Positions 37,047 to 45,434 of a stretch of 61,506 bases of DNA are shown here, one piece after another; the first letter of the stretch is position 1; each line of letters starts with the position of its first letter. The translations under genes and the position numbers were made by a program. Under the pieces are notes generated by a model. The model ran no database searches. It was given only the letters and a program-made list of their open reading frames with translations, and was not told where the DNA came from. This DNA comes from Christensenellaceae bacterium Phil10 (GTDB lineage Bacteria > Bacillota > Clostridia > Christensenellales > CAG-917). The stretch is from contig MSGY01000011.1 in the NCBI GenBank assembly GCA_001940895.1, forward strand, positions 142,942 to 204,447, read 5' to 3'.

Positions 37047-37736
37047 ATGGAAAAACTCAATATCGATAGTTTCATCGACAACAACTACGACGACGTAAGA
37101 GGTCGCAACGATTATTCTCCTTCTCTCACGTTACAGGAACGCGCCGAAATGGGCGACGCGGACGCACAGAACGAACTCGGCGCCGCTTATATGCAGGGTT
37201 ACGGCGTACAATTAGACTATAAAAAAGGCCTTAAATGGTTTATAGAAGCGGCGGCACAAGGTCATACGGGCGCGTTTGCCAACCTGGGAATTTGTTTTCT
37301 TACCGGCCTCGGCATTCCAAAGAATTACGGAAACGCCTTCAAACTACTCAAAAAATCTGCGGAACGCGGATATGCGCTCGCTCAATACAATCTCGGCGTA
37401 ATGTACGAAAACGCTCTTGGCGTCGAAGAAAATTACGAACTTGCCCTTTACTGGTACGCCCTCGCCTCGAAACAGGGTTACGCAATGGCAACCAACAATA
37501 TCGGCAACTGCTTTATGTACGGAAAAGGCGAGCAGCGCAATTATCAGGCCGCGTTTTCCTATTATATGCAGGCTGCAAAACAGAATCTGCCCCTTGCGAT
37601 GTACAACGTCGGCGTCTGCTATTTCAACGGCTTCGGCGTGAGACAGGACAAAGCCATTGCCGAACAATATCTGAGGAAAGCGGCGTCTGCCGGCAACCGC
37701 GAGGCGATAAACGCGCTTGAAACGCTTTTCAAATAA
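37047..37736 (+). CDS. Sel1-like repeat protein
   Basis: A 229-residue soluble protein made of about five Sel1/TPR-like repeats from residue 30 to the end, each with the AxxxLGxxYxxGxGV pattern (AQNELGAAYMQGYGV, AFANLGICFLTGLGI, AQYNLGVMYENALGV, ATNNIGNCFMYGKGE, AMYNVGVCYFNGFGV). Such alpha-solenoids are protein-interaction scaffolds. There is no signal peptide. It follows the WYL gene by 58 nt with its own AGAGG ribosome site, and may be cotranscribed with the regulator. The specific role is unknown. Confidence 0.9.
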   Translation: MEKLNIDSFIDNNYDDVRGRNDYSPSLTLQERAEMGDADAQNELGAAYMQGYGVQLDYKKGLKWFIEAAAQGHTGAFANLGICFLTGLGIPKNYGNAFKLLKKSAERGYALAQYNLGVMYENALGVEENYELALYWYALASKQGYAMATNNIGNCFMYGKGEQRNYQAAFSYYMQAAKQNLPLAMYNVGVCYFNGFGVRQDKAIAEQYLRKAASAGNREAINALETLFK

Positions 37737-37749
37737 TCCAACTAATAAG

Positions 37750-37779
37750 AACGCCGCGTAAATTACGCGGCGTTGTTTT
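37750..37779. terminator. Hairpin terminator between convergent genes
   Basis: Stem AACGCCGCG/CGCGGCGTT (37750-37774) with a 7-nt AT loop followed by GTTTTTG on the plus strand. It closes the Sel1 gene and probably also the LURP-one gene on the minus strand, where the T-run is weaker. Confidence 0.75.
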
Positions 37780-37785
37780 TGCGGT

Positions 37786-38268
37786 TCAATCGGTTAAAAT
37801 ACCGTCGTTGCCTCTGTGATGAACGTGGTCGAGCATAACTGCCACGGCTATTACAAACGGCACGTTTTCTTCGTCCTCGACGGAAACTATATACGAATCT
37901 CTGATTAAGGTCACGGATTTGTAAATGCGCGCCACGGTTTTGCCGTCGCGGATGATATAGCAATTATGAGCCAATAGCGAGCCTTCGATTTTGAGGTCCG
38001 TCCCGTAAAAGTCGTACTTCGGTTTTACGGAAAACTTTTGCTTTGCATAGCAAATTCTTTCTTTCCCTTCGTAAAAATCAAACCTCTCCAACAAACGGAA
38101 CATTCTTTTTTTGACGCATACGATTTCTTTACCCTGCATATCGAACACGCGGAATTTCCTCGGCAAAGAGAAGCTGCCCTTGACAACGAAAACGTCGTTG
38201 CCGCTTTTGTCTTTGATGAAGTACTTGCCCGTAAGGCTGACAAGTTTCTGATTTACTATAAATTCCAT
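37786..38268 (-). CDS. LURP-one-related (LOR) family protein
   Basis: A 160-residue protein of the LOR/DUF567 family (YxjI in Bacillus), a Tubby-like beta-barrel around a helix. Family features are the start FIVNQKLVSLTGKYFIKD, the repeated strand pairs DVFVVKGSFSLPRKFRVFD and DFYGTDLKIEG, and the hydrophobic C-terminal helix VPFVIAVAVMLDHV. Function in bacteria is unknown; Tubby-like proteins can bind phosphoinositides. It follows icd by 37 nt on the same strand. Confidence 0.85.
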   Translation of the reverse strand: MEFIVNQKLVSLTGKYFIKDKSGNDVFVVKGSFSLPRKFRVFDMQGKEIVCVKKRMFRLLERFDFYEGKERICYAKQKFSVKPKYDFYGTDLKIEGSLLAHNCYIIRDGKTVARIYKSVTLIRDSYIVSVEDEENVPFVIAVAVMLDHVHHRGNDGILTD

Positions 38269-38305
38269 TTTATCCTCCTATCCATCTGTGTTTACAAACA
38301 AAAAA

Positions 38306-39520
38306 TCAGACGGTTTTCAACGTTTCCGCGATTTTTTCGAGAAAACCGCGCGAATTCTGAACTTTTACGGTAACACCCTCTTTTTTGAACATTGCGGCAA
38401 GGTCTTTCGTCATATACCCGTTTTCAATCGTACGGATAACCGCCCGTTCAAGCCTGTCCGCAAATCCGACGAGGGACAAATTATCGTCGATTTCCCCTCT
38501 TTTTCTCAGCGCGCCCGTCCAGGCAAAGATTGTAGCCACGCTGTTCGTACTGGTATCTTCGCCTTTAAGGTATCTGTAATAATGCCGCGTAACCGTGCCG
38601 TGCGCCGCTTCGAACTCGTATACGCCGTCGGGCGACACGAGAACCGACGTCATCATGGCAAGGCTGCCGAAGGCCGTAGCCACCATATCGCTCATAACGT
38701 CGCCGTCGTAGTTTTTGCACGCCCATATCATACCGCCGTTGCTGCGCACGACGCGCGCCACGGCGTCGTCGATTAACGTATAGAAGTATTCTATGCCCGC
38801 GCGTTCGAATTTTTCGACGTAATCATCCTCGAATATTTTTGCAAAAATATCCTTGAAACGATGGTCGTAAGTCTTTGAGATGGTGTCTTTGGTCGCAAAC
38901 CATAAATCTTTTTTGACGTCAAGCGCGTAATTAAAGCAGCTTTTCGCGAAACTTTTTATGCTTTCGTCGGTATTGTGCATTCCGAGAACGACTCCGCCGC
39001 CATCCGAGTAATCGAAAACCTCGATGCGCTTTTTATCCTCGCCGTTGCGTGATATTACGAGTTCGGCCTTGTCGCCCTTTTCGGCATAGCATTCCACGTC
39101 GCGGTAAACGTCGCCGTAAGCGTGGCGCGCAATGGTTATGGGTTTTGTCCAGGCAGGGATTACGGGAGTAATGCCGTCAACCGTTATCGGACTTCTGAAA
39201 ACCGTACCGTCAAGTATTGCGCGGATGGTGCCGTTGGGGCTTTTCCACATTTTTTTAAGCCCGTATTCTTCAACCCTCTGCGCGTTGGGCGTAATGGTGG
39301 CGCACTTAACGCCTACGCCGTATTTTTTACAGGCGTAAGCCGCGTCCGCGGTAACTTTGTCGTCGGTTTCGTCGCGGTGTTTCAGCCCGAGGTCGTAATA
39401 CTCGGTTTTAAGCTCGACGTAAGGAAGAATCAGCAGTTCTTTAATATCCTTCCACAGGATACGGGTCATCTCGTCTCCGTCCATTTCGACGAGAGGAGTT
39501 GTCATAAGTATTTTCCCCAT
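38306..39520 (-). CDS. icd: NADP-dependent isocitrate dehydrogenase (eukaryote-like type)
   Basis: Oxidises isocitrate to 2-oxoglutarate, giving NADPH. The 404 residues start with [19 protein letters not shown] and include the substrate block [32 protein letters not shown] and the C-terminal [17 protein letters not shown]. This is the homodimeric subfamily shared with mitochondria and several bacteria, not the E. coli Icd type. It has its own promoter inside the ddl 3' end. In an anaerobe it likely supplies 2-oxoglutarate for glutamate; gdhA lies 13 kb away. Confidence 0.95.
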   Translation of the reverse strand: MGKILMTTPLVEMDGDEMTRILWKDIKELLILPYVELKTEYYDLGLKHRDETDDKVTADAAYACKKYGVGVKCATITPNAQRVEEYGLKKMWKSPNGTIRAILDGTVFRSPITVDGITPVIPAWTKPITIARHAYGDVYRDVECYAEKGDKAELVISRNGEDKKRIEVFDYSDGGGVVLGMHNTDESIKSFAKSCFNYALDVKKDLWFATKDTISKTYDHRFKDIFAKIFEDDYVEKFERAGIEYFYTLIDDAVARVVRSNGGMIWACKNYDGDVMSDMVATAFGSLAMMTSVLVSPDGVYEFEAAHGTVTRHYYRYLKGEDTSTNSVATIFAWTGALRKRGEIDDNLSLVGFADRLERAVIRTIENGYMTKDLAAMFKKEGVTVKVQNSRGFLEKIAETLKTV

Positions 39521-39548
39521 ATCTTTACCTCAATATTTTGTTAAAGAG

Positions 39549-39577
39549 ATTATAACAGACTCCTTTTATTTTTGCAA
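39549..39577 (-). promoter_or_regulatory. icd promoter
   Basis: Minus strand: -35 TTGCAA (39572-39577, inside the ddl 3' end), 17-bp spacer, perfect -10 TATAAT (39549-39554). GAGGT lies ahead of the icd ATG. Confidence 0.65.
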
Positions 39578-40702
39578 CCTTTTAGAGCCGCCGCCCGACG
39601 CAAAGTTTTTTATTACGGAGCTGTCGTACTGCAATCTGCTTTTTTTCTTTTCCGAAAAAGCGCGCAAAGCGCCTTCCGTTATTCTGTCGAGAAGGTCTGA
39701 AAACGTTATACCCGACGGTTCGAAAAGATAAAACGCCATACTTCCCGGCACGGTGTTTATTTCGTTTACGAAAAGTTTGTTTTCACTGCTTAACAGATAA
39801 TCTATACGTATAACGCCCGACATATCGAGGTCGGTATATATTCTTTTTGAAGTTTCTCTTACTTCGTCGCGGATTTCTTCGGAAATTTTTGCGGGAAATT
39901 CGCGTTTGTTCCCGGACGTTTTATTTTCCGAAAGGTATTTGTCGTCAAACGATAAAAAGTCATTCCAGCCAACGGGTCGCTCCACCTCCGAAACGAAAAC
40001 GTCTTTCCCGTCCGAAAAAACCGCGCAATTAAGTTCGGTAAAATCCGAAAGCGCGCTTTCGACGATAATTTTCCTGTCGAATTTTATCGCTATTTCTATC
40101 GCGTCCTTCAGTTCCTGCTGATTATCCGCCCTCCTGATTCCGATACTGCTGCCCAGCGACGCGGGTTTTACAATCATCGGATAATCGAGAAACGTCGTAA
40201 CGTGTCTTAAAACGTCTTTCGTATTTTTAAGGTAATCTGCCCTCAGAAAAGATATTTCGGGAACGGTGTTCAGCATAAGGCCGTCGACCAGTTGTTTGGA
40301 AAGAACTTTATCCATACACAACGAAGACTGCAAAACTCCCGCGGAAGTATAGGGAATGCCGTTGTATTCCAACAGCCCCTGCAATACGCCGTTTTCTCCC
40401 TCTCCTCCGTGACAGCACACGAGCGCAACGTCGGGCGTGAATTTTTTCACGAAAACGTTCTTTACTCTCGAATAGAACGCGCCGTCTATAAGCCACAGTT
40501 TCGTGCATTTTTTCATGTTCGGTTTTTCGAAAAACGATACGTCTTTCAACCGTTCGCCGGTATAAAACGCACCGTCCTTCATATATATCGGCGTCGTTTT
40601 GTACTTCACGGCGCATAAATTCGCCATAGTCTGCACTCCCGTGATGACGGAAACGTCGTGTTCGCAGGAGCGACCTCCGAAAAATACCGCTACGTTAAGC
40701 AT
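39566..40702 (-). CDS. ddl: D-alanine--D-alanine ligase
   Basis: ATP-grasp enzyme producing D-Ala-D-Ala for MurF. The 378 residues begin NVAVFFGGRSCEHDVSVITG, with the HGGEGENGVLQGLLE block, PMIVKPASLGSSIGI, the metal-binding IRIDYLLSS...LFVNEINTVPGSMAFYLF region and a basic C-terminal extension of about 30 residues beyond the usual end. It is encoded 18 nt after murF, so the dipeptide and the enzyme that uses it are made together. The ligase-specificity residue could not be assigned with certainty; D-Ala-D-Lac is less likely. Confidence 0.94.
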   Translation of the reverse strand: MLNVAVFFGGRSCEHDVSVITGVQTMANLCAVKYKTTPIYMKDGAFYTGERLKDVSFFEKPNMKKCTKLWLIDGAFYSRVKNVFVKKFTPDVALVCCHGGEGENGVLQGLLEYNGIPYTSAGVLQSSLCMDKVLSKQLVDGLMLNTVPEISFLRADYLKNTKDVLRHVTTFLDYPMIVKPASLGSSIGIRRADNQQELKDAIEIAIKFDRKIIVESALSDFTELNCAVFSDGKDVFVSEVERPVGWNDFLSFDDKYLSENKTSGNKREFPAKISEEIRDEVRETSKRIYTDLDMSGVIRIDYLLSSENKLFVNEINTVPGSMAFYLFEPSGITFSDLLDRITEGALRAFSEKKKSRLQYDSSVIKNFASGGGSKRLQK

Positions 40703-40720
40703 TGATACCTCCTAAAAAAT

Positions 40721-42283
40721 TCAGTTATATTCGTCGGGTAAATCGTTTAAAAACAAAACGGTGTCGCCTGCCGAAAACAAATCTGGAAAGAACCGCTCCG
40801 CGGCGGTAAGACTTTCGAAATGCAAAATGTTTTCCTCGGGAAATCCGCCGCCGAGAAGTCCCGCTTTCAAATCTTCCGTTCTGCTGCCGCCTATAAGCAG
40901 AACGATATCGCATACCGCGGCCATTTTCCGTCCGAGAGCGAAATTTTCTTCCCTTTCGTTTTTACCCAGTTCCACCATACCGGGGGTTACGGCTATTTTC
41001 TTACCTTCGAACGAGGACAGGACTTTCAACGCTTCAGCGGCGCCGACGGGATTTGAATTATACGTGTCGTCGATAACGTTAATCTTTCCGTTGTTTATCA
41101 GTTCGAGTCTGTGCGGTATGCTTTTAAGACATTTTATCGCGCGGACTATATCCTCGGGTCTTATGCCGAGTTTCAGCGCCATACCTGCCGCCGTAACGAT
41201 ATTCTGAATATTATGTTCGCCGAGAAGTCTCGTTTCCGCGTCGTATTTTTTGCCGTCTGCGGACAAAGTAAATCTGCTGCCGAAAGCGCCCGTAACGATA
41301 TTTTCGGCAAATACGAAATCCCCTTCCCCTCCTACAAAGCAAACGTTTCCGGGAAGAACAATATTTTCGGGAACGGTACGTCTGTTTACGATTCCCGCGC
41401 CGAAATCGGGAAGACTTTCAAGAAGAAGCAGTTTTTCGCTTATTATATTTTCGATTGTCTTAAAAGTTTCGAGATGCTGGCCCGTTATTCCCGTCAGTAT
41501 TCCGTATTCGGGTTTTACCATGTCGACGAGTTCTTTTATATCTCCCGTTTTTCTGGCGCCCATTTCCGCGATGAAAACGTTTGTGTAAGCGTCTATCTTT
41601 CCGGCGCTCAACGCAATACCGAGCGGCGTATTGTAATTGCCGTCCGTCATAACCACGTCGTATTTTTTATCGAGCATGCATTTCAGAATATTTTTGACGC
41701 TCGTTTTGCCGAAACTACCCGTTATACCGATTTTTGTCAGGCAGCCGTGGGTCTGAATTTTTTCGGCGGCGCGCCGCACGTATTTTTTATTGTTGAGTAT
41801 TTCGAACGGACAAAGCAAAAGATTGGCGAAAAACGAAATTATTACCGCTACGAACGGCGATACCGCACAGATTCCCAAATAATATACGAAAGGCAGCAAC
41901 GCGGCGGCGGCAACGTTGAAAATTATCGTAATTATCGAAATAACGACGTATAATCTCGTTGCCCTTTTCGTGAATACCAAAGGATTTTTCGACTTTTCGG
42001 TGAGCCTCGCGCATACCGCGACCGACAGAACGATTAAATAAAACGAATAAAACGTAATCTCATATTCTTTTGAAAAAGAAAAAACCGTTCCCAAAGGATA
42101 AACCGCCGCAAAAAGCAATGCGATAACGGTAAACGGCATAAATTTTCTGTTGAAATACGCCGGCTTTTCAAAAAGGGAAAACACGCGGTAACCTCCCGTC
42201 TGTATCTGTTTCAGCACGGGATAAGTCATAAGAATTTCAAGTATCGTCGTGAGCAGCGTTATTATTATCGACAGCATTTCCAT
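40721..42283 (-). CDS. murF: MurF-type Mur ligase with N-terminal membrane domain
   Basis: Adds D-Ala-D-Ala to UDP-MurNAc-tripeptide. The catalytic part starts near residue 185: P-loop GITGSFGKTSVKNIL, MTDGNYNTPLGIAL, IDDTYNSNPVGAAEALKVL and a C-terminal ligase domain, all MurF-like. Residues 1-165 instead form about five membrane segments (about 1-22, 49-70, 74-95, 108-135, 138-160). The usual N-terminal UDP-MurNAc-binding domain of MurF is not seen. Neighbouring ddl supports the MurF role. The start is uncertain: ATG at 42283 has no ribosome site and lies 47 nt inside the upstream hydrolase gene. Confidence 0.85.
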   Translation of the reverse strand: MEMLSIIITLLTTILEILMTYPVLKQIQTGGYRVFSLFEKPAYFNRKFMPFTVIALLFAAVYPLGTVFSFSKEYEITFYSFYLIVLSVAVCARLTEKSKNPLVFTKRATRLYVVISIITIIFNVAAAALLPFVYYLGICAVSPFVAVIISFFANLLLCPFEILNNKKYVRRAAEKIQTHGCLTKIGITGSFGKTSVKNILKCMLDKKYDVVMTDGNYNTPLGIALSAGKIDAYTNVFIAEMGARKTGDIKELVDMVKPEYGILTGITGQHLETFKTIENIISEKLLLLESLPDFGAGIVNRRTVPENIVLPGNVCFVGGEGDFVFAENIVTGAFGSRFTLSADGKKYDAETRLLGEHNIQNIVTAAGMALKLGIRPEDIVRAIKCLKSIPHRLELINNGKINVIDDTYNSNPVGAAEALKVLSSFEGKKIAVTPGMVELGKNEREENFALGRKMAAVCDIVLLIGGSRTEDLKAGLLGGGFPEENILHFESLTAAERFFPDLFSAGDTVLFLNDLPDEYN

Positions 42284-42986
42284 AAATAAAAGCGGAAAGA
42301 ATTTTCAAAAACGAACCGCTATTATCTAAATATGAAAAATGTCCTGCGTTTGTGAGTACGAAAAGAAAACTGTCCGGGATTTTTTTATTCAGCTTCTTAG
42401 CCATATAAATAGGAGTATCTGTGTCGTTTTCGCCCCAGAATATGGCTGTCTCGGCCGATATTTTTCCGAGAAGCGGCGTTTCGTCGTAATTGACCACGTT
42501 TCTGAAGGTCGCCTGCATTACGGGCGACAGCGCGCGGTAATCGTCGCTGCCTTTGAGACCGCCGCCGAATTTTTTAAGAATTTTGTGAAGAGTAATTCTG
42601 AAATAATATTTTATTCCCCTGCGCGGTTTTACTCCCGCGCTGTCCACAAGTACGAGTTTGTTCACCCTTTCGGGATAATACGCCGCAAGATAAATAGCCA
42701 CCCTGCCGCCGAACGAATGTCCCACGATATCCGCTTTCGCGATGCCGGCGGCGTCCATGGTTTCTATAACGCCCTCTGCATAATCTTTGACGGTAAGAGG
42801 ATAATCGGGATGAGGCGTCTTGCCGAAACCGTAAAAATCCACCAGCGTTGAGCTGACGCCGAGATTCTTCGCGACAAATAAAAACGACCTGACGTCGCCG
42901 CCCCAGCCGTGCAAAAAAATCACTTCGCGTCCGTTGCCGAATCTGATATAATTTAAAATAATAATTCCCCTTCGATATTGCGCCAA
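42237..42986 (-). CDS. Alpha/beta-fold hydrolase
   Basis: A serine-hydrolase-fold protein of about 240 residues: oxyanion block IFLHGWGGD, nucleophile elbow GHSFGG, acid in FWGENDTDTP and catalytic histidine in TNAGHFSYLD. Substrate unknown; it resembles the MhpC/YbfF-type esterases. The coordinates give the longest frame, from TTG at 42986, which overlaps rimI and has no ribosome site. Homologues normally begin at about LNYIRFGNG. That points to ATT at 42957-42959, which follows AAGGGG by 7 nt. The 3' end overlaps murF by 47 nt. Confidence 0.85.
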   Translation of the reverse strand: MAQYRRGIIILNYIRFGNGREVIFLHGWGGDVRSFLFVAKNLGVSSTLVDFYGFGKTPHPDYPLTVKDYAEGVIETMDAAGIAKADIVGHSFGGRVAIYLAAYYPERVNKLVLVDSAGVKPRRGIKYYFRITLHKILKKFGGGLKGSDDYRALSPVMQATFRNVVNYDETPLLGKISAETAIFWGENDTDTPIYMAKKLNKKIPDSFLFVLTNAGHFSYLDNSGSFLKILSAFIYGNAVDNNNAAHDDT

Positions 42987-43405
42987 TATATAAGCGCGGC
43001 GTCCTTACCCTCGTAATAACAAGGGCGTTTCCCCGCAAGAACAAAGCCGTTTTTTTCGTAAAGAGCTATTGCGGGAAGGTTATGCTCGTTCACTTCAAGC
43101 GTTGCGCGGGCAACGTTTTTCGACCGCATATCTTCAAGAACGTAACGAAATAATTTTTCGCCGCATCCCTGTCTTCTGTACGCTTCCGCAACCGCGATAT
43201 TGGTAATATGTGCCTCGTCGAGTATTCTATAATACCCCATATATGCAACTACTTTGCCATTATTTTCGCATACAAAATACGTTGCAAGAGGGTTTTTCAG
43301 TTCGTCCTCAATCATTTTGCGGGACCAGGGAGTTTTAAAACTCGCGCGTTCGATTTCCTCTATCCCGTCGATATGACGGGGTTGCATCGTAATGATGTCA
43401 GTCAT
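42953..43405 (-). CDS. rimI: Ribosomal protein S18-alanine N-acetyltransferase RimI
   Basis: GNAT-fold N-acetyltransferase. The 150 residues include the acetyl-CoA loop VAEAYRRQGCGEKLFRYVL (73-91), the substrate region EVNEHNLPAIALYEKNGFV and an end typical of RimI. Its place next to tsaB and tsaE is the usual Firmicute arrangement and supports RimI over other GNATs. Overlaps tsaB by 8 nt. Confidence 0.9.
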   Translation of the reverse strand: MTDIITMQPRHIDGIEEIERASFKTPWSRKMIEDELKNPLATYFVCENNGKVVAYMGYYRILDEAHITNIAVAEAYRRQGCGEKLFRYVLEDMRSKNVARATLEVNEHNLPAIALYEKNGFVLAGKRPCYYEGKDAALIYWRNIEGELLF

Positions 43406-43973
43406 TTTTCCGCGCCTCTCTTTCGGCCTGACTTTCTCTTAAATACAACGGCACGAGACTGTTTACAAACTTCCGTTCTGCCGATTTCTCGTTAAGAAGA
43501 TACGCAAACGCCCCGACGTAATCGTCTTGCTCGTCGCGATAAAACCTTTCGCCGGGAATCTCGTCGCCCTTTTCGTAATATCGCATAGACAAAACCTTTC
43601 CGTCCTTTACGCTTGCTCCGTAATAGTTTCCGTGCAACGCGTCGATAAGAACGGTTCCCTCGCCTTTATTATATGCGACAAGCTCAAACGAATTGACGTC
43701 GATACAAGGTTTTCCCGTTGCGTACGACAATGCGTTTATCGTAGAAATTCCGACGCGTATTCCCGTAAAACTTCCGGGACCCGTCACAGCCGAAAACGCG
43801 TCTGCGTCGGACAGCGACAATCCGTTTGCCGTAAGAAGTTCTTCGATTTTCGGAATAAGTAAAGACGTATGCTTTTTATTGCCCTCTTCGGACACGATAA
43901 AACGGGTCTTTTTCCCGTCTGTAATCACGATGGTGAGGGCGTCGCGCGTGGTATCCACTCCTAATATCAGCAT
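43398..43973 (-). CDS. tsaB: tRNA threonylcarbamoyladenosine biosynthesis protein TsaB
   Basis: Non-catalytic ASKHA-fold partner of TsaD in making t6A37 of ANN-decoding tRNAs. The 191 residues start ILGVDTTRDALTIVI and hold the hallmark VTGPGSFTGIRVGISTINAL (63-82). It lacks the metal-binding histidines of TsaD, as expected, and is shorter than many TsaB proteins (about 230). tsaD is not in the window. Overlaps tsaE by 7 nt. Confidence 0.93.
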   Translation of the reverse strand: MLILGVDTTRDALTIVITDGKKTRFIVSEEGNKKHTSLLIPKIEELLTANGLSLSDADAFSAVTGPGSFTGIRVGISTINALSYATGKPCIDVNSFELVAYNKGEGTVLIDALHGNYYGASVKDGKVLSMRYYEKGDEIPGERFYRDEQDDYVGAFAYLLNEKSAERKFVNSLVPLYLRESQAEREARKND

Positions 43974-44371
43974 ATTTCAATCTCCCTTTCGTTGCCGCCT
44001 TTTAAAACGATGTTTACCGTAACGGTTTTTTCGGGCAATCTCGAAAATTTGTTCCATTCGATAACCGCGACGCCGTTTTCGTAAAGGTATTCCTCAAGTC
44101 CCAGTTCGTAAAGTTCGTCCTCGTCCGCAATTCTGTACATATCGAAATGATATACCGGAATCCGGGTATCGTCGTATGAGTGCATTATGGTAAACGTGGG
44201 ACTTACGACGGTTTTTTTGCCTCCGAGTCCTTTTACGAGACCTTTGGTAAACGTGGTTTTCCCCGCCCCGAGATCGCCGTTTAACAAAATAACCTCGCCG
44301 CCCGAAAGGGTTTTCGCAAGGTTTTTTGCAATGTTCTGCGTGTCGCGGGCGTTTTTCGAATAATATTTCAT
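43967..44371 (-). CDS. tsaE: tRNA t6A biosynthesis ATPase TsaE
   Basis: P-loop ATPase that activates the TsaB-TsaD complex. The 134 residues show Walker A GDLGAGKTTFTKGL (55-68), the switch SPTFTIMHSYDD and the conserved HFDMYRI and EWNKFSRLPE blocks. Length is slightly below the usual 150. It lies 12 nt after the riboflavin transporter gene and overlaps tsaB. Confidence 0.94.
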   Translation of the reverse strand: MKYYSKNARDTQNIAKNLAKTLSGGEVILLNGDLGAGKTTFTKGLVKGLGGKKTVVSPTFTIMHSYDDTRIPVYHFDMYRIADEDELYELGLEEYLYENGVAVIEWNKFSRLPEKTVTVNIVLKGGNEREIEIC

Positions 44372-44383
44372 ACCGCGATTATA

Positions 44384-45196
44384 TTACTTTTCGTCGCATT
44401 TTGCAATATCTTCGTCGTCGTTTACGTCGTGCAAATCGTTATTTTTGCCGATAATTTCCGCTTTCTCGCCGTCCGAAGATAAATTTTCGTCTTTCGCGCC
44501 GCCCTGCGTCGGTAAATCGTACTTATCGGGATAGACTTCGGCGGTTTCGAGCTTCAAAGGTCGTTTAAGTCTCGGATACAGCAGGAAAGTAACAACGGAT
44601 ACTATAATGCATCTGAGAATATTGAAAGGCAGCACGCCGACGCCGAGATACCATGCGTACAGATTTTCTCTCGTTACCGTTTTATACAAAGGTTTAAGCA
44701 TATTTATTATGGGCTCGTAACTGCCGCCGAACATAACCGTAACGTAAAAAGGTATGGATATGAATCTGTTGACGATTATCGCCGCAAGAGTTACGATAAT
44801 CGACCCCGCGACAAGCCCTATCGCCGCGGTTTTTTTGTTCTTTCTGCAATTGTAAATAAGCGACGACGGCAATACGAAACAAATCCCGAGCAGAATATCC
44901 GTCGCCTCGCCTACGAATTGCGTCGTGGAAAGAGGAAATTTTAAAAGACATTTCAGCACGATAACGAGGCATCCCGAAACGGGCCCCATCGAAAATCCCG
45001 CAATCAGCGCGGGCAGTTCGGAAATCTGTATGTCAAGAAAACCCGGGAAAGCAAACGGCAGAGGAAATTTGACGAACGCATAGAGAACGAACGATAACGC
45101 GGTGTACATAGCGATTTTAACTATGTATTCGATTTTGTTCCTGCCGTCGGTGTAACGCCTGAAATTTGTTGCAAGATTTCTTTTTAATTCGGACAT
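44384..45196 (-). CDS. ribU: ECF transporter S component, riboflavin (RibU-like)
   Basis: Substrate-binding membrane subunit of an energy-coupling-factor transporter; it needs EcfA, EcfA' and EcfT encoded elsewhere. Six hydrophobic segments lie between residues 25 and 205, with the S-component features of RibU (FPGFLDIQISELPALIAGFSMGP near 50-72; VGEATDILLGICFVLPSSLIY). A polar acidic tail of about 60 residues follows, longer than in B. subtilis RibU. Riboflavin specificity rests on the FMN riboswitch directly upstream. The ribosome site GAGG is embedded in the riboswitch platform hairpin. Confidence 0.92.
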   Translation of the reverse strand: MSELKRNLATNFRRYTDGRNKIEYIVKIAMYTALSFVLYAFVKFPLPFAFPGFLDIQISELPALIAGFSMGPVSGCLVIVLKCLLKFPLSTTQFVGEATDILLGICFVLPSSLIYNCRKNKKTAAIGLVAGSIIVTLAAIIVNRFISIPFYVTVMFGGSYEPIINMLKPLYKTVTRENLYAWYLGVGVLPFNILRCIIVSVVTFLLYPRLKRPLKLETAEVYPDKYDLPTQGGAKDENLSSDGEKAEIIGKNNDLHDVNDDEDIAKCDEK

Positions 45197-45201
45197 AAAA
45201 A

Positions 45202-45352
45202 TGCCTCGGTTCAGTATTTCCGAGGCGATTCCGAAAAACGTATAACTCTTCTCCCATCCGGACTATACCGTCGGTCGGGGAATTTCACCCCGTCAGCTTG
45301 CGCTTGTGGACTTTTACCACCGGTGAGGACTTGCACCTCGCCTCGAAGTTAA
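45202..45352 (-). promoter_or_regulatory. FMN riboswitch (RFN element) with SD-sequestering platform
   Basis: On the minus strand the aptamer (about 45245-45352) has the conserved RFN parts CTTCGAGGC, TCACCGGTGGT, GGGGTGAAATTCCCC, GACGGTATAGTC and GGATGGGAGAAGAG. Downstream, GCCTCGG (complement of 45220-45226) pairs with CCGAGGC (complement of 45203-45209), which holds the ribU ribosome site GAGG. The same element, extended to TCGCCTCG, can instead pair with CGAGGCGA inside the aptamer (complement of 45338-45345). The hairpin is followed by ATTTTTATG, so some termination is also possible. Confidence 0.93.
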
Positions 45353-45356
45353 TAAT

Positions 45357-45385
45357 ATTATAATACCGCCGCACGCGAAAATCAA
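45357..45385 (-). promoter_or_regulatory. Promoter of the ribU-tsaE-tsaB-rimI-murF-ddl transcript
   Basis: Minus strand: -35 TTGATT (45380-45385), 17-bp spacer, perfect -10 TATAAT (45357-45362), just upstream of the aptamer. Confidence 0.7.
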
Positions 45386-45434
45386 CGCTTTTTAATATGC
45401 GGACGCGGTTTTTTAAAATAAATTTTCAAAATGA

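Noticed and set aside
39530-39560. Rex (redox repressor) site upstream of icd
   Set aside because: TTGTTAAAGAGATTATAACA resembles the TTGTTAA-N4-TTAACAA palindrome, but the right half matches poorly.
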